64,000 nucleotides of DNA from Chroogloeocystis siderophila 5.2 s.c.1 (GTDB lineage Bacteria > Cyanobacteriota > Cyanobacteriia > Cyanobacteriales > Chroococcidiopsidaceae), in assembly GCF_001904655.1 (NCBI RefSeq), contig NZ_MRCC01000004.1, forward strand, positions 1 to 64,000, in the 5' to 3' direction. Both the position numbers and the translations under genes were made by a program. The notes under the pieces are model-generated. The model did no database searches. It saw only the letters and a program-made list of their open reading frames with translations, and was not told the DNA's origin. Numbering within the stretch: the first letter of the stretch is position 1; each line of letters opens with the position of its first letter. Below, piece after piece: positions 17,806 through 27,657 of the stretch.

Positions 17806-19203
17806 ATGACGCAATCTAATTCCGATTACCCAGGAACACCTGAACAAACTCCTTCGGAGACATCACGAAGAACAAAAGCTCGGTCAAGATCAAAGCGTCG
17901 TAATCGCTGGATTGCAATCATAAGTGCAGTTGTCTTATTAACTGGCTTGGGGTTTGGTTGGCGATGGTGGGTAAGTAGCCGCAGTGGTGCTCAAAATCCC
18001 GCAGCCGCACAACCGCAGGGAATTCCTGTCAGGTTAGAAACTTTGGAAACAACAACCGTAGAAAACGCCACAGACTTTATTGGTTCACTCGAATCACAAC
18101 GCGCGGTTGTCCTGCGTCCCGAAGTTACAGGGCGAATTAGTCGCATTTTTGTTTCCTCGGGCGATCGCGTGAGTGCAGGGACACCACTTGTGCAACTGCG
18201 ACCCGATCAGCAGCAGGCAAACCTCGCAAGCGTTCAAGCAAGCGTTAATTCAGCCCGCGCAATTCGTGCCAATGCCCAGTCACAGATAGAAGCATTAGAA
18301 GCCGAGCGCATCGCCCAACAGGCAGAAGTTGACCTTCAAAATGAAGAATTTCGGCGAATTTCAGGGTTAGTATCTCAAGGCGCGTTACCAAGACAGCAGT
18401 TAGATACTGTGGTGCGCAATCGCCGCACGGCACAAGCAAACCTCAACGCAATTAATCGTCGCATACAAGCAGCGCGGGCAAGCTTGCAAGAAGCCGAGGC
18501 AGGACTCCAGCAGGCACAAGCCAATGCTCAACGTGCCACCGCTGAACTTCAAGAAACGACAATTACAGCACCGTTTAGCGGTATTGTTGGTGATATCCCA
18601 GTCCGCCTTGGCGATGTTGTAACAAGTGGTGCTACACTCACCACAGTCACTCAAAATAATCCGCTAGAACTGCGGCTATCAATTCCTTTAGAACGCGCGC
18701 CAGACTTACGTCAAGGTCAACAAGTAGAATTAACTGACACGCAGGGAGAGACAATTACTACAGGACAAATCAGCTTTATTGCACCGCAAGTAGAACCCAA
18801 CGCCCAAAGCATTTTGGCAAAAGCAACTTTTAGTAATTCAGAAGGACGACTCAGAAGCGGTCAATTTGTCCGTGCTAGGGTAATTTGGTCAGAAGAACCA
18901 GGAATTTTGCTTCCGACAACGGCAATTACTCGCTTAGCCGGAGAACCTTTTGTCTTTGTCGCCGAAACTCCACAACCCGAAGGGAATGCACCAGCCGCAT
19001 CAGAAGGCGCTTCCACACCAAAACTTATCGCTCGACAGCGCCCCGTGAAGCTCGGTAATCTGCAAGGTAACAGTTATCAAGTTCTTTCAGGTATAGAACC
19101 AGGAGAGCAAGTTGTTGTTTCTGGAACTCTCAATCTTATGGATGGTGCACCCATCATACCAACTACCGCAATGTCTCAACCTGTAGGAGTCAATACACCG
19201 TAG
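17806..19203 (+). CDS. RND efflux periplasmic adaptor (membrane fusion protein)
   Basis: Links an inner-membrane RND pump to an outer-membrane channel. A basic cytoplasmic start is followed by one membrane helix (about 36-55, WIAIISAVVLLTGLGFGWRWW). Then come the lipoyl half-motifs (LRPEVTGRISRIFVSSGDRV and ETTITAPFSGIVGDIPVRLG) around an unusually long coiled-coil hairpin rich in Ala/Gln. The beta-barrel and membrane-proximal domains follow (LLPTTAITRLAGEPFVFV, VKLGNLQGNSYQVLSGIEPG). Gene order with the pump, separated by a 43-bp heptad-repeat spacer, indicates an operon. No TolC gene is present here. Confidence 0.94.
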   Translation: MTQSNSDYPGTPEQTPSETSRRTKARSRSKRRNRWIAIISAVVLLTGLGFGWRWWVSSRSGAQNPAAAQPQGIPVRLETLETTTVENATDFIGSLESQRAVVLRPEVTGRISRIFVSSGDRVSAGTPLVQLRPDQQQANLASVQASVNSARAIRANAQSQIEALEAERIAQQAEVDLQNEEFRRISGLVSQGALPRQQLDTVVRNRRTAQANLNAINRRIQAARASLQEAEAGLQQAQANAQRATAELQETTITAPFSGIVGDIPVRLGDVVTSGATLTTVTQNNPLELRLSIPLERAPDLRQGQQVELTDTQGETITTGQISFIAPQVEPNAQSILAKATFSNSEGRLRSGQFVRARVIWSEEPGILLPTTAITRLAGEPFVFVAETPQPEGNAPAASEGASTPKLIARQRPVKLGNLQGNSYQVLSGIEPGEQVVVSGTLNLMDGAPIIPTTAMSQPVGVNTP

Positions 19204-19246
19204 TAACCTCCTGACCCCTGACCTCTGACCCCCGACCCCCATATAT
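19204..19246. repeat. Heptad repeat of CCTGACC type
   Basis: CTGACCCCTGACCTCTGACC and the following CCCGACCCCC form degenerate 7-bp tandem units. It is the same family as at 47850-47887, 36833-36857 and 56500-56690. Such short tandem repeats are typical of cyanobacterial intergenic DNA and here sit inside an operon. Confidence 0.7.
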
Positions 19247-22200
19247 ATGTTTGTCGAACTATTCATCAAACGCCCTGTTGTTTCGATCGTCTGCGCCATC
19301 ATCGTTGTCTTGGTGGGCGCGGCGAGTATTCCGAACTTACCGATCGCGCAATATCCGGAGATTGCCCCACCGCAAGTAACAGTCACAGCGAACTACATCG
19401 GAGCGAGTGCCGAAGTTGTTGAAAATACAGTCACAAACATTCTAGAGCAGGCAGTCAACGGCGCAGAAGGCGTACGTTACATTTCCTCATCGAGTAGTAA
19501 TAACGGCAATAGCTCGATTAATCTCACGTTTGAAACAGGACGCAATATCGATCTCGCCGCTGTAGACGTACAAAACCGCGTTGCTACTGTGCAGCCTCAA
19601 CTACCAGAAAGTGTCCAGCGCACCGGAGTCAGGGTACTGAAGCAGTCAACAGGGTTCTTAATGGCGATCGGGCTTTACTCGGACAACGGTCAATATACGA
19701 ATACCTTTTTAAGTAACTACGCTGACCTTTATATTGTCGATGCGCTGCGACGCATTCAAGGCGTCAGTGACGTGCAAGTTTTTGGCGAACGCCGCTATGC
19801 GATGCGGTTATGGGTCGATCCAGAACGGTTGGCAAGTCGGGCATTAACGATGCAGGATGTAGTTAATGCACTCAATGAGCAAAATATCCAAGTTGGTGCA
19901 GGACAACTCGGACAACCGCCGATTCCCAACGAACAACAGTTTCAGTTAGATTTAGAAGCGCGCACGCAGTTTAACGATGTTTCGCAATTCGAGGAGTTGA
20001 TTCTAAGAACCGAAGAAAATGGTTCCCTCGTGCGGTTTCGCGATGTTGGGCGCGTTGAACTTGGTGCACAAGATTACAGTACAATTTTACGATTTCAGGG
20101 AATTGAAGCAACAGGTTTGGGAATTTCTCAACTTCCTGGAAGTAACGCGCTTGAAGTTGCCGCAGCGGTAAAAGCCGAATTAGAACAACTTGCGCAGCGG
20201 TTTCCTCCAGGGATGGAGTACCAAATTGCGTTTGATACAACCGCATTTGTGCAACAATCGCTTAGTGAAGTTGTGAGTACGTTGATTCAGGCGATCGCAC
20301 TTGTTGTTTTAATCATTTTCATCTTTTTGCAAGACTGGCGGACTACGCTGATTCCAGCAATTACAATTCCAGCGTCGCTAATTGGTACGTTTATCTTTGT
20401 GCAAGTTTTTGGGTTTTCGATCAATACCTTAACGCTGTTCGGGTTAACGCTTGCTACAGGGATGGTCGTTGACGACGCTATTATCGTTGTCGAAAATATT
20501 TCCCGCCTGATTCAAGATAAGGGAATGAACCCGCGCGCAGCTGCGATTGAGTCGATGCGCGAGTTAACAAGTGCCGTTATTGCAACTTCGCTTGTGTTGA
20601 TGGCGGTATTTGTTCCGGTGGCATTTTTCCCTGGTTCTACAGGCGCGCTGTATCGCCAATTTGCGCTGACAATTGCGTTTTCAATTACTGTATCAACCTT
20701 TCTCGCGCTGACGTTTACACCATCGATGTCGGCAAAGTTGTTACGCCAAGGACAGCACCCCCCACGGTGGTTAGCATGGTTTTTCAATCGTTTCAATCAT
20801 TTTTTGGATAATTCGCAACGCGGGTATGCGCGATCGCTTCGCACACTCATGCGGTTTAAGATGATCGTGCTGGGTGTATTTATCTTATCGTTAGGCTTGA
20901 CCGCATGGATGTTTGCGCGCGTCCCTTCTGGCTTTTTACCTGAGGAAGACCAAGGCTACTTTATCACGCTTGTACAAGCACCCGAAGGCGTTTCGCTTAA
21001 CTACACAAGTGATGTGATTGCGCGTGTAGAAAAAGAACTTCAGCAAATTCCTGAAATTACATCTAGTTTTGCGGTCGCAGGCTTTAGTTTTACAGGTAGT
21101 AGTGCCAATAACGGGATTGTATTTTCTAGTCTCAGACCGTGGGAAGAACGCCGCGAACCAGGACAATCGGTAGATGCCATTATTGGTCAATTGTTTGGTC
21201 GATTTGCCACAATTACCGAAGCGAGAATTTTGCCACTTAATCCCCCAGCAATTCAAGGATTAGGAACATTTGGTGGTTTCAGCTTTCAGTTACAAGATCG
21301 CCGTGGCGTGAATGACCTTAATTCACTTGTGCAAGCTGCTGGACAAATCATAGCGCAAGCGAATCAAACTCCAGGTTTGCAGCAAGTCTTTACAACTTTC
21401 GCCGCGAGTACGCCTAAATTATCGATTGATATTGACCGCAATACGGCTAAAGCACTGCAAGTTTCGGTTGATGATATTTTGAATACACTACAGACGGCGA
21501 TCGCTTCGCAATATGTCAACGACTTTACCTTGGGACAGCGCAACTATCGAGTTTACGTACAAGCTGATCAGCGATTTCGTTCTGAACCAGGAGATATTAG
21601 TCGTCTGTATGTGCGATCGGCATTAGGAGAAATGATTCCAATCAGCAATCTTGTGACGCTAACTCCTGAAACTGGTGCGCAAACAATCAATCACTTTAAT
21701 TTATTTCGCTCGATTGAAATTACGGGTTCACCCGCACAAGGATATAGTTCAGGTGATGCGATTCAAGCAATGGAAGAAGTTGCGGCGAATGTCTTACCGC
21801 CTGGATTAGACTACCAATGGTCAGGGACATCGTTGGAAGAAATCGAATCTGGCGGACAAGCCCCGATCATCTTTGGTTTAGGAGTAGTTTTTGTCTTTTT
21901 AGTATTAGCAGCGCAGTACGAAAACTTTATCGACCCTTTCATTATCATGCTGGCAGTACCACTCGCGATCTTGGGTGCGTTGATTGCACAGTCGTTGCGC
22001 GGGTTGATTAATGATGTGTACTGTCAGGTGGGGTTAGTCATGTTGATTGGTTTAGCAAGTAAAAACTCGATTCTGATTGTTGAGTTTGCTAACCAACTGC
22101 GTGCAGAGGGATTACCCCTAGTGAAAGCTGCAATTGAAGCTGCAAGAGAACGCTTGCGCCCGATTTTAATGACAGCAATTTCTACCTTGGTTGGTATTTT

Positions 22201-22393
22201 TCCTCTAGTTATTGCCACAGGTGCGGGTGCTGGTAGTCGTCAGTCATTAGGAACTGCGGTTTTTGGCGGAATGCTAGTCGCAACGTTTTTGTCGTTGTTT
22301 ATTATACCTGTACTCTACGTTATCGTTGTTTCATTTGAGGAAAGCGTGCGCGATCGCTTTGGTTGGTCTAAATCTGATGCAACGGAAAACTAA
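19247..22393 (+). CDS. RND efflux pump permease, HAE1 (AcrB-like) family
   Basis: A 1048-residue proton-driven multidrug exporter of the hydrophobe/amphiphile class. It starts MFVELFIKRPVVSIVCAII as usual. The proton-relay Asp pair is in TGMVVDDAIIVVENISR (helix 4) and the matching Lys in GLASKNSILIVEFANQ (helix 10). Twelve membrane helices and two large periplasmic loops are recognisable, including LRPWEERREPGQSVD. With the upstream adaptor it would form a tripartite pump with an unlinked TolC. Expression is probably controlled by the divergent TetR protein. Full length, no defect seen. Confidence 0.96.
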   Translation: MFVELFIKRPVVSIVCAIIVVLVGAASIPNLPIAQYPEIAPPQVTVTANYIGASAEVVENTVTNILEQAVNGAEGVRYISSSSSNNGNSSINLTFETGRNIDLAAVDVQNRVATVQPQLPESVQRTGVRVLKQSTGFLMAIGLYSDNGQYTNTFLSNYADLYIVDALRRIQGVSDVQVFGERRYAMRLWVDPERLASRALTMQDVVNALNEQNIQVGAGQLGQPPIPNEQQFQLDLEARTQFNDVSQFEELILRTEENGSLVRFRDVGRVELGAQDYSTILRFQGIEATGLGISQLPGSNALEVAAAVKAELEQLAQRFPPGMEYQIAFDTTAFVQQSLSEVVSTLIQAIALVVLIIFIFLQDWRTTLIPAITIPASLIGTFIFVQVFGFSINTLTLFGLTLATGMVVDDAIIVVENISRLIQDKGMNPRAAAIESMRELTSAVIATSLVLMAVFVPVAFFPGSTGALYRQFALTIAFSITVSTFLALTFTPSMSAKLLRQGQHPPRWLAWFFNRFNHFLDNSQRGYARSLRTLMRFKMIVLGVFILSLGLTAWMFARVPSGFLPEEDQGYFITLVQAPEGVSLNYTSDVIARVEKELQQIPEITSSFAVAGFSFTGSSANNGIVFSSLRPWEERREPGQSVDAIIGQLFGRFATITEARILPLNPPAIQGLGTFGGFSFQLQDRRGVNDLNSLVQAAGQIIAQANQTPGLQQVFTTFAASTPKLSIDIDRNTAKALQVSVDDILNTLQTAIASQYVNDFTLGQRNYRVYVQADQRFRSEPGDISRLYVRSALGEMIPISNLVTLTPETGAQTINHFNLFRSIEITGSPAQGYSSGDAIQAMEEVAANVLPPGLDYQWSGTSLEEIESGGQAPIIFGLGVVFVFLVLAAQYENFIDPFIIMLAVPLAILGALIAQSLRGLINDVYCQVGLVMLIGLASKNSILIVEFANQLRAEGLPLVKAAIEAARERLRPILMTAISTLVGIFPLVIATGAGAGSRQSLGTAVFGGMLVATFLSLFIIPVLYVIVVSFEESVRDRFGWSKSDATEN

Positions 22394-22399
22394 TTTCAA

Positions 22400-22768
22400 C
22401 TATGAGTGAGTACAATCCTTAATCCAAAGACGCAGTTCAGCTTCAGAATCCGCATAGACAAATTCACCTGTATGTGGGTTAATTGTGTACCACCAGCGAT
22501 CGCTACCATTGACAAATTCATGTACTTGCGGCGTAGAACTAGTAAACAGTCCCGCGACCCTTTGTTTCAAGGCTTGCAACCAATTATTTAACTTAAATCG
22601 CCGAGAGTTTGTGCCAGAAAGTAGTAACTGTTGTGCCTCACGCTCCAAAACTCTGGCTAGTTGAATGTTGTTTGTTGCTTTGGCAACTTCTAGACGATGC
22701 GCCAAGGAGGTCATCATGCTTTCTAAGTGTCTATCTGCGTGTGAAGATTCTTTGTAGAGTACTGCCAT
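22400..22768 (-). CDS. Conserved hypothetical protein, 122 aa
   Basis: A soluble protein with a helical N-terminal half (HADRHLESMMTSLAHRLEVA, then LARVLEREAQQLLLSG) and a C-terminal beta part ending RWWYTINPHTGEFVYADSEA. The latter resembles a small peptide-binding or WW-like strand pair found in cyanobacterial hypothetical proteins. No catalytic motif is visible. It converges with the RND pump gene (6-bp gap) and stands alone upstream. Function unknown. Confidence 0.6.
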   Translation of the reverse strand: MAVLYKESSHADRHLESMMTSLAHRLEVAKATNNIQLARVLEREAQQLLLSGTNSRRFKLNNWLQALKQRVAGLFTSSTPQVHEFVNGSDRWWYTINPHTGEFVYADSEAELRLWIKDCTHS

Positions 22769-22943
22769 GTCTGTCCCTCGGAAGACGTTTATTATTCAAA
22801 TTGACCTGTCTTTTTCTGTATTTTAAGATACAAAATACAACAATTTACAAACATCTACTTGCAGACAGAATCAATTGTCAAATTTTCAACATCTGATATA
22901 AAACGCAGACGCCTTCCGACTAAAATCAGGGCTATGGAAACTA

Positions 22944-22961
22944 AGTGCGCGCAGGCGCACT
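22944..22961. terminator. Hairpin at the end of the NRPS/PKS operon
   Basis: AGTGCGC and GCGCACT form a 7-bp stem around GCAG, overlapping the stop codon of the last NRPS gene. Read on the minus strand the sequence is AGTGCGCCTGCGCGCACT, a relative of the hairpin at 33265-33282. It may end the long biosynthetic transcript or simply be a dispersed repeat. Confidence 0.4.
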
Positions 22962-25900
22962 AAGCTAAAAGATGTGAAAGCGAGATTTTAGGAATAACGA
23001 GTTTAGTTAAAATTTCTTGATAGGTAGTGAATAGCTGTTCGATATGCGTTGCTGTATATTGCTCAATGCTGTAATTTGCTCCAATTTTGATTGTGTTTGA
23101 TAGTTCTACATAAAGTTCGAGGGGAATGTCTTCGTCATAAAGTTCTGAGGGAATATTATCCCCTTGCTGCACTTGCACCACATCCCAACAAGGTATGCGT
23201 TCAACACCTACATCGGAAGCTGTAATTGTGATACTTGCCATTAGTTTAACAGGGCGCGATCGCTTGGTTTGAGCAATCACCCATTCTAACGGTACTTCCT
23301 TGTGCGCAATTGCTTCGTTGACGTTGGCTTGCAGTTGTTTGATGAAAGTTGCTGCTGTTTGCTCTAGTAAGAATTGCGATCGCAAAATCACATCGTTGAT
23401 AAAACAGCCTAGCATTTGTTCAGTTTCTGGCACAGTGCGATTGCCAATCGTCGTCACAATCCATACCTCGCGTTGTCCACTCCATGCTGCTAAAGCGAGT
23501 TTTAATGCGGCGAGTAAAACAACAAAATTTGTCACTTGCAGCGAACGACTCAACGCTTTAACTGAGTCAACAAGTGTTTCAGCAATAGAGGTGAAATAGC
23601 GTTTAGCTTGCTTACTCTTGAGCACAGAAGAATTGTACTGCTGTTGGGGTATTTCCTCATCAATTAATTTGCGTTGCCAATACTGAAGTTGCTGTGCGAT
23701 CGCATTTTCGTTATAAACTTGCTTTTGCCACAAGGCGAAGTCTGCATATTGCAGCGATACCTCTGGAAGTGGCGAAGGTAAATTGTGAGAGAAAGCTTGA
23801 ATAAGGGTATGTAATTCTTGTAAAAGTAAATTAAAAGACCAACCATCGGTAATGATGTGGTGCATTGTAATTAATAACCAGTGTTCGCTTGCACTGAGTC
23901 GATACAATGCAGTCCGCATTAAAGGAGCGCAAGTTAAATCAAACGGTGGTTGCGCGATGTTGATTGCTAAGTCGAGTGCTTCTGATTCGCGGACTTCAAA
24001 CCCTAAGTGCTCTAAATCAACATACAATAATGGCAAATGCAGCGTCGGTAAAACAACTTGCATCGGTGGTTGATTGTCAACTGCTGTAAAAACAGTACGC
24101 AGAATTTCATGACGGCGCACAATTTCCTGCAAACTTTGTTCTACGACTGCGGGTGAAAGCGAGTCTTTGATACGGATAATAATAGAACTATTGAGTGCTG
24201 CACCTGTAGTACTTGAGTGGTGGATGTGCCAAATGTACTGCTGCGAAAACGAGAGAGGTACAGGAGTTTGTGGAGATCGCCCCACTGCAAAAAAGTTAAG
24301 CGTGCGGTCTGTCTTCGTTTGATTCTCGATGCGTTCGGCTAAACCCGTTACGGTGGGCGATTCAAAGAGATCGACAATCGATAATTCTACCTGAAAAACT
24401 CGTGATAATTGAGCGATCAGTTTTGTCGCCAGTAACGAATGTCCTCCCAATTCAAAAAAATCATCTTCAATACTCACCTGCGGAATGTTGAGAATTTCCT
24501 GAAAAATTTGGGCGATCGCAGTCTCAGTTGCGGTACGCGGTGCAACAAACGTTGCGGTTACAGGTCTTACCGGATCAGGAACAGGTAGCGCCTGACGGTC
24601 TACTTTGCCATTCGGATTTAGTGGTATGGTATCTATTAACACAAATGTTGCCGGCAGCATATACTTAGGTAATCCCTTTTCCAAAAACCGCCGCAAGTCT
24701 AACGTAGTCGAGGTACTGCGTGCGAGAACGATATACGCAACTAACTGCTTATTCCCTGTTGTATCCTCGCGATCAATGACGACGCATTCGCATACATCCG
24801 GATGTTGAGAAAGTAAAGCTTCAATCTCGCCGAGTTCGATGCGGAAACCGCGTACTTTTACTTGACGATCAATTCGCCCTAAATACTCAATATTTCCATC
24901 GCTGCGCCACCGCACGCGATCGCCAGTTTTATAAATTGCACCTGAATGACTAAAAGGATCGCGGATAAACGCCTGTGCGGTCAAATCAGGTCGGTTATGA
25001 TAACCTCTCGCCACACCGAGTCCGCCAATGTATAATTCTCCTGGAACGCCAATCGGGGTTGGTTGTAAAGCCGAGTCTAGAATATAGACTTTTGTATTAC
25101 TAACAGGTTTACCAATGGGTAGCACACAGCAATCGCTTGCGAGTGCGGATAAATCAACGGTTGTTGTTACAATTGTTGCTTCGGTAGGACCATAGCTATT
25201 CACAAGCCGAACACGCTTATCAACTTGTTTTTGCCAGAGTTTGAGGCGATCGCTCGCTGCTTGTTCGCCGCCAATAATCACCAGACGTACGCGATCAGGT
25301 AGCCGCAAGTTTTGTGACACCATTTCTGTTATCATCTGATGCCAAAATGCTGTAGGCAAATCGAGAACTGTCAACTGCCAATCGTTGCAAGTTTTCAAAA
25401 AACCTGCGATTGAACTCAGCATCGTGTCGGTGCGCAAAACGAGCGTTGCGCCTTGTGTTAAACAAGGAAAGATTTCTTCCGCCGCAGCGTCAAAGCTAAT
25501 CGAAGCAAATTGTAAAATGCGATCGCTTGCACAAATGTTATACTCGCGTACTGCTGCTAAGGTGTAATTTACCAACGATCGATGTTCAACCATGACTCCT
25601 TTCGGTTGTCCGGTAGAACCTGAGGTGTAAATTACGTAAACCAAGTTGTGGTTAACAACCGCAGACGCGACATTTGCGGTGTCTTCCAAAGCAATTTTCC
25701 AGTCGGTATCGAGAAAAACCGTTGAGGCGATTTTTGGAAGTTTTGCAGCCAGCGATTTTTGCGTTAACAATATTGATACTTGAGCATCAGATAAAATAAA
25801 CTCAAGACGCTGCTGCGGATAAGTTGGATCAAGCGGTAAATATGCGCCGCCAGCTTTAAGAATGCCTAACAATCCCACAATCATGGGAATGGAACGCTCA

Positions 25901-27570
25901 ACGCACAAACACACGAGAGACTCTGGTTTAACTCCCAATTTTTGGAGATAGCGCGCGAGTTGATTTGCACGGTGGTTAAGTTCGCGATATGTGAGTTGTT
26001 CGTCACCACTAATAACAGCGATCGCATCGGGTGTTTTTTCCACTTGCGCGGCGAACAGTTCGTGAATACACGCATCAGAATCAGGAGTTATTGTCTGATT
26101 CCACACCTGTAACTGCTGTTGTTCTCCCAAAGTTAGCAATGGTAGTGCAGACAATGTTTGATGAGGATTAGCAACAATTCCGGTTAGGAGAGTTTGGAAA
26201 TGGTCTAATAGACGAATGATTGTCGATTCATCAAACAAATCGGTGTTGTACTCTAGTTTGCCAATGAGTCCAGTGTCAGACTCGACAAGGTGAAAAGTTA
26301 AATCAAACTGGGCTGTGTGATTATCGATGCGCGAATGCTCGACGTTCAAACCTGGTAATTCAATATTTTCAATCGAAAATGCATTTTGCAGAACGAGCAT
26401 TACTTGAAATAATGGAGCGTAGCTTAAGGAACGCGCTAGTTGTAATTCATCGACTAACTTTTCAAAAGGTAAGGTTTGGTGCGCCAAAGCCCCTAGTACA
26501 GTTTCGCGCACGCGTTGCAGTAATTCTAGAAAACTTGGATTTCCTGATAAGTCAGTCCGAAACACGAGAGTATTGATGAAACACCCGATTAAGTTTTCAA
26601 TTTCCGGTTGGTGACGATTTGCGATCGGCGAACCTATAAGAATATCGTCTTGATCGGTGTAGCGAAACAGTAAAGTTTGCAAGGCTGCTAGCAGCGTCAT
26701 AAATAAAGTCGCACCTGATGCTTGCGATCGCTGCTTGAGTGCTGCGGTTATTGACTGCGATATGTGAAATGATACGGTTCTACCAGCGAAAGATTGAACC
26801 GCAGGACGCGGGCGATCGCACGGTAATTGCAATAAATCGGGAGCATTGTGTAATTTCTGCTTCCAGTATGCTAATTCGAGTACACTACCTTGTAAAGATT
26901 GTCGCTGCCAAGCTGCAAAATCAGCATATTGAATCGGTAATGCCGCTAGCGGTGAAGGTTGATTGTGGGAAAATGCCGCATAAAGCGCGCTCAATTCGCG
27001 AAAAAAGATTCCCAGTGACCAAGCATCGACCGCAATGTGATGCATTGTTAATAGTAAAACGTATTCCGCATCAGCGAGTCGCAGTAGAGCCGCGCGCAAC
27101 AACAGATCAGTTTCTAAATTAAAGGGAGTGCAAGCCTGTTTTGTTGCTAATTGTTGAACTTCGCGATCGCGTTCAGCCACAGAGTGCGATCGCAAATCGT
27201 GTATAGGTAGCTCCCATTTGTCAAGAGGCAAAATCGTCTGAGTAAGTTCTCCGGCGACAGTTTGCAAGGTAGTCCGCAAACTTTCATGACGCTGAAGAAT
27301 TTCTTTCAAACTCTGCGCTAAAGCATTTACCTGAAGCGAACCTGTGATTGTTAAAGCGATCGAGATATTGTTGGAAACTGCACTTTTAATACTTAACTGG
27401 TCTTGAAACCACATCCGTTGTTGCGCAAACGAGACAGCAAGTGGAGCGTGTCGATTGCACTTTGGTATTGTTAAGCGTTGTGGAGATTGGACTTGCTTTT
27501 GTTGCAGTCGTAGTCGAAGTAATGCCTGCTGTTCTGGAGAAAGTGCTGCAATTCGTTGCGAATGATTCAT
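22960..27570 (-). CDS. Nonribosomal peptide synthetase, C-A-PCP-C
   Basis: Last enzyme of the assembly line, 1536 residues. Domains: condensation (about 40-480, HHIAVDAWSL), adenylation (485-1010, YTSGSTGQPKGV, NSYGPTEATI, YKTGDRVRW), peptidyl carrier (1030-1100, FFELGGHSLLATKL) and a second condensation domain (1110-1530, HHIITDGWSF). The substrate pocket reads approximately D-A-E-D-I-G-S-I-V; the acidic residues suggest a basic or polar amino acid, but I cannot name it. There is no thioesterase or reductase. The terminal C domain probably releases the chain by condensing with a free amine or an internal nucleophile, or passes it to an unlinked partner. It follows the luciferase-like monooxygenase gene in the same operon. 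Confidence 0.93.
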   Translation of the reverse strand: MNHSQRIAALSPEQQALLRLRLQQKQVQSPQRLTIPKCNRHAPLAVSFAQQRMWFQDQLSIKSAVSNNISIALTITGSLQVNALAQSLKEILQRHESLRTTLQTVAGELTQTILPLDKWELPIHDLRSHSVAERDREVQQLATKQACTPFNLETDLLLRAALLRLADAEYVLLLTMHHIAVDAWSLGIFFRELSALYAAFSHNQPSPLAALPIQYADFAAWQRQSLQGSVLELAYWKQKLHNAPDLLQLPCDRPRPAVQSFAGRTVSFHISQSITAALKQRSQASGATLFMTLLAALQTLLFRYTDQDDILIGSPIANRHQPEIENLIGCFINTLVFRTDLSGNPSFLELLQRVRETVLGALAHQTLPFEKLVDELQLARSLSYAPLFQVMLVLQNAFSIENIELPGLNVEHSRIDNHTAQFDLTFHLVESDTGLIGKLEYNTDLFDESTIIRLLDHFQTLLTGIVANPHQTLSALPLLTLGEQQQLQVWNQTITPDSDACIHELFAAQVEKTPDAIAVISGDEQLTYRELNHRANQLARYLQKLGVKPESLVCLCVERSIPMIVGLLGILKAGGAYLPLDPTYPQQRLEFILSDAQVSILLTQKSLAAKLPKIASTVFLDTDWKIALEDTANVASAVVNHNLVYVIYTSGSTGQPKGVMVEHRSLVNYTLAAVREYNICASDRILQFASISFDAAAEEIFPCLTQGATLVLRTDTMLSSIAGFLKTCNDWQLTVLDLPTAFWHQMITEMVSQNLRLPDRVRLVIIGGEQAASDRLKLWQKQVDKRVRLVNSYGPTEATIVTTTVDLSALASDCCVLPIGKPVSNTKVYILDSALQPTPIGVPGELYIGGLGVARGYHNRPDLTAQAFIRDPFSHSGAIYKTGDRVRWRSDGNIEYLGRIDRQVKVRGFRIELGEIEALLSQHPDVCECVVIDREDTTGNKQLVAYIVLARSTSTTLDLRRFLEKGLPKYMLPATFVLIDTIPLNPNGKVDRQALPVPDPVRPVTATFVAPRTATETAIAQIFQEILNIPQVSIEDDFFELGGHSLLATKLIAQLSRVFQVELSIVDLFESPTVTGLAERIENQTKTDRTLNFFAVGRSPQTPVPLSFSQQYIWHIHHSSTTGAALNSSIIIRIKDSLSPAVVEQSLQEIVRRHEILRTVFTAVDNQPPMQVVLPTLHLPLLYVDLEHLGFEVRESEALDLAINIAQPPFDLTCAPLMRTALYRLSASEHWLLITMHHIITDGWSFNLLLQELHTLIQAFSHNLPSPLPEVSLQYADFALWQKQVYNENAIAQQLQYWQRKLIDEEIPQQQYNSSVLKSKQAKRYFTSIAETLVDSVKALSRSLQVTNFVVLLAALKLALAAWSGQREVWIVTTIGNRTVPETEQMLGCFINDVILRSQFLLEQTAATFIKQLQANVNEAIAHKEVPLEWVIAQTKRSRPVKLMASITITASDVGVERIPCWDVVQVQQGDNIPSELYDEDIPLELYVELSNTIKIGANYSIEQYTATHIEQLFTTYQEILTKLVIPKISLSHLLA

Positions 27571-27657
27571 CGATACGCGATTCCTTTTGAAGTCGAGTGA
27601 GGGGTGATTTTTAATTCAATTACCAATTAATGACCAGCCTTTAAGTTACGTTTCTGT

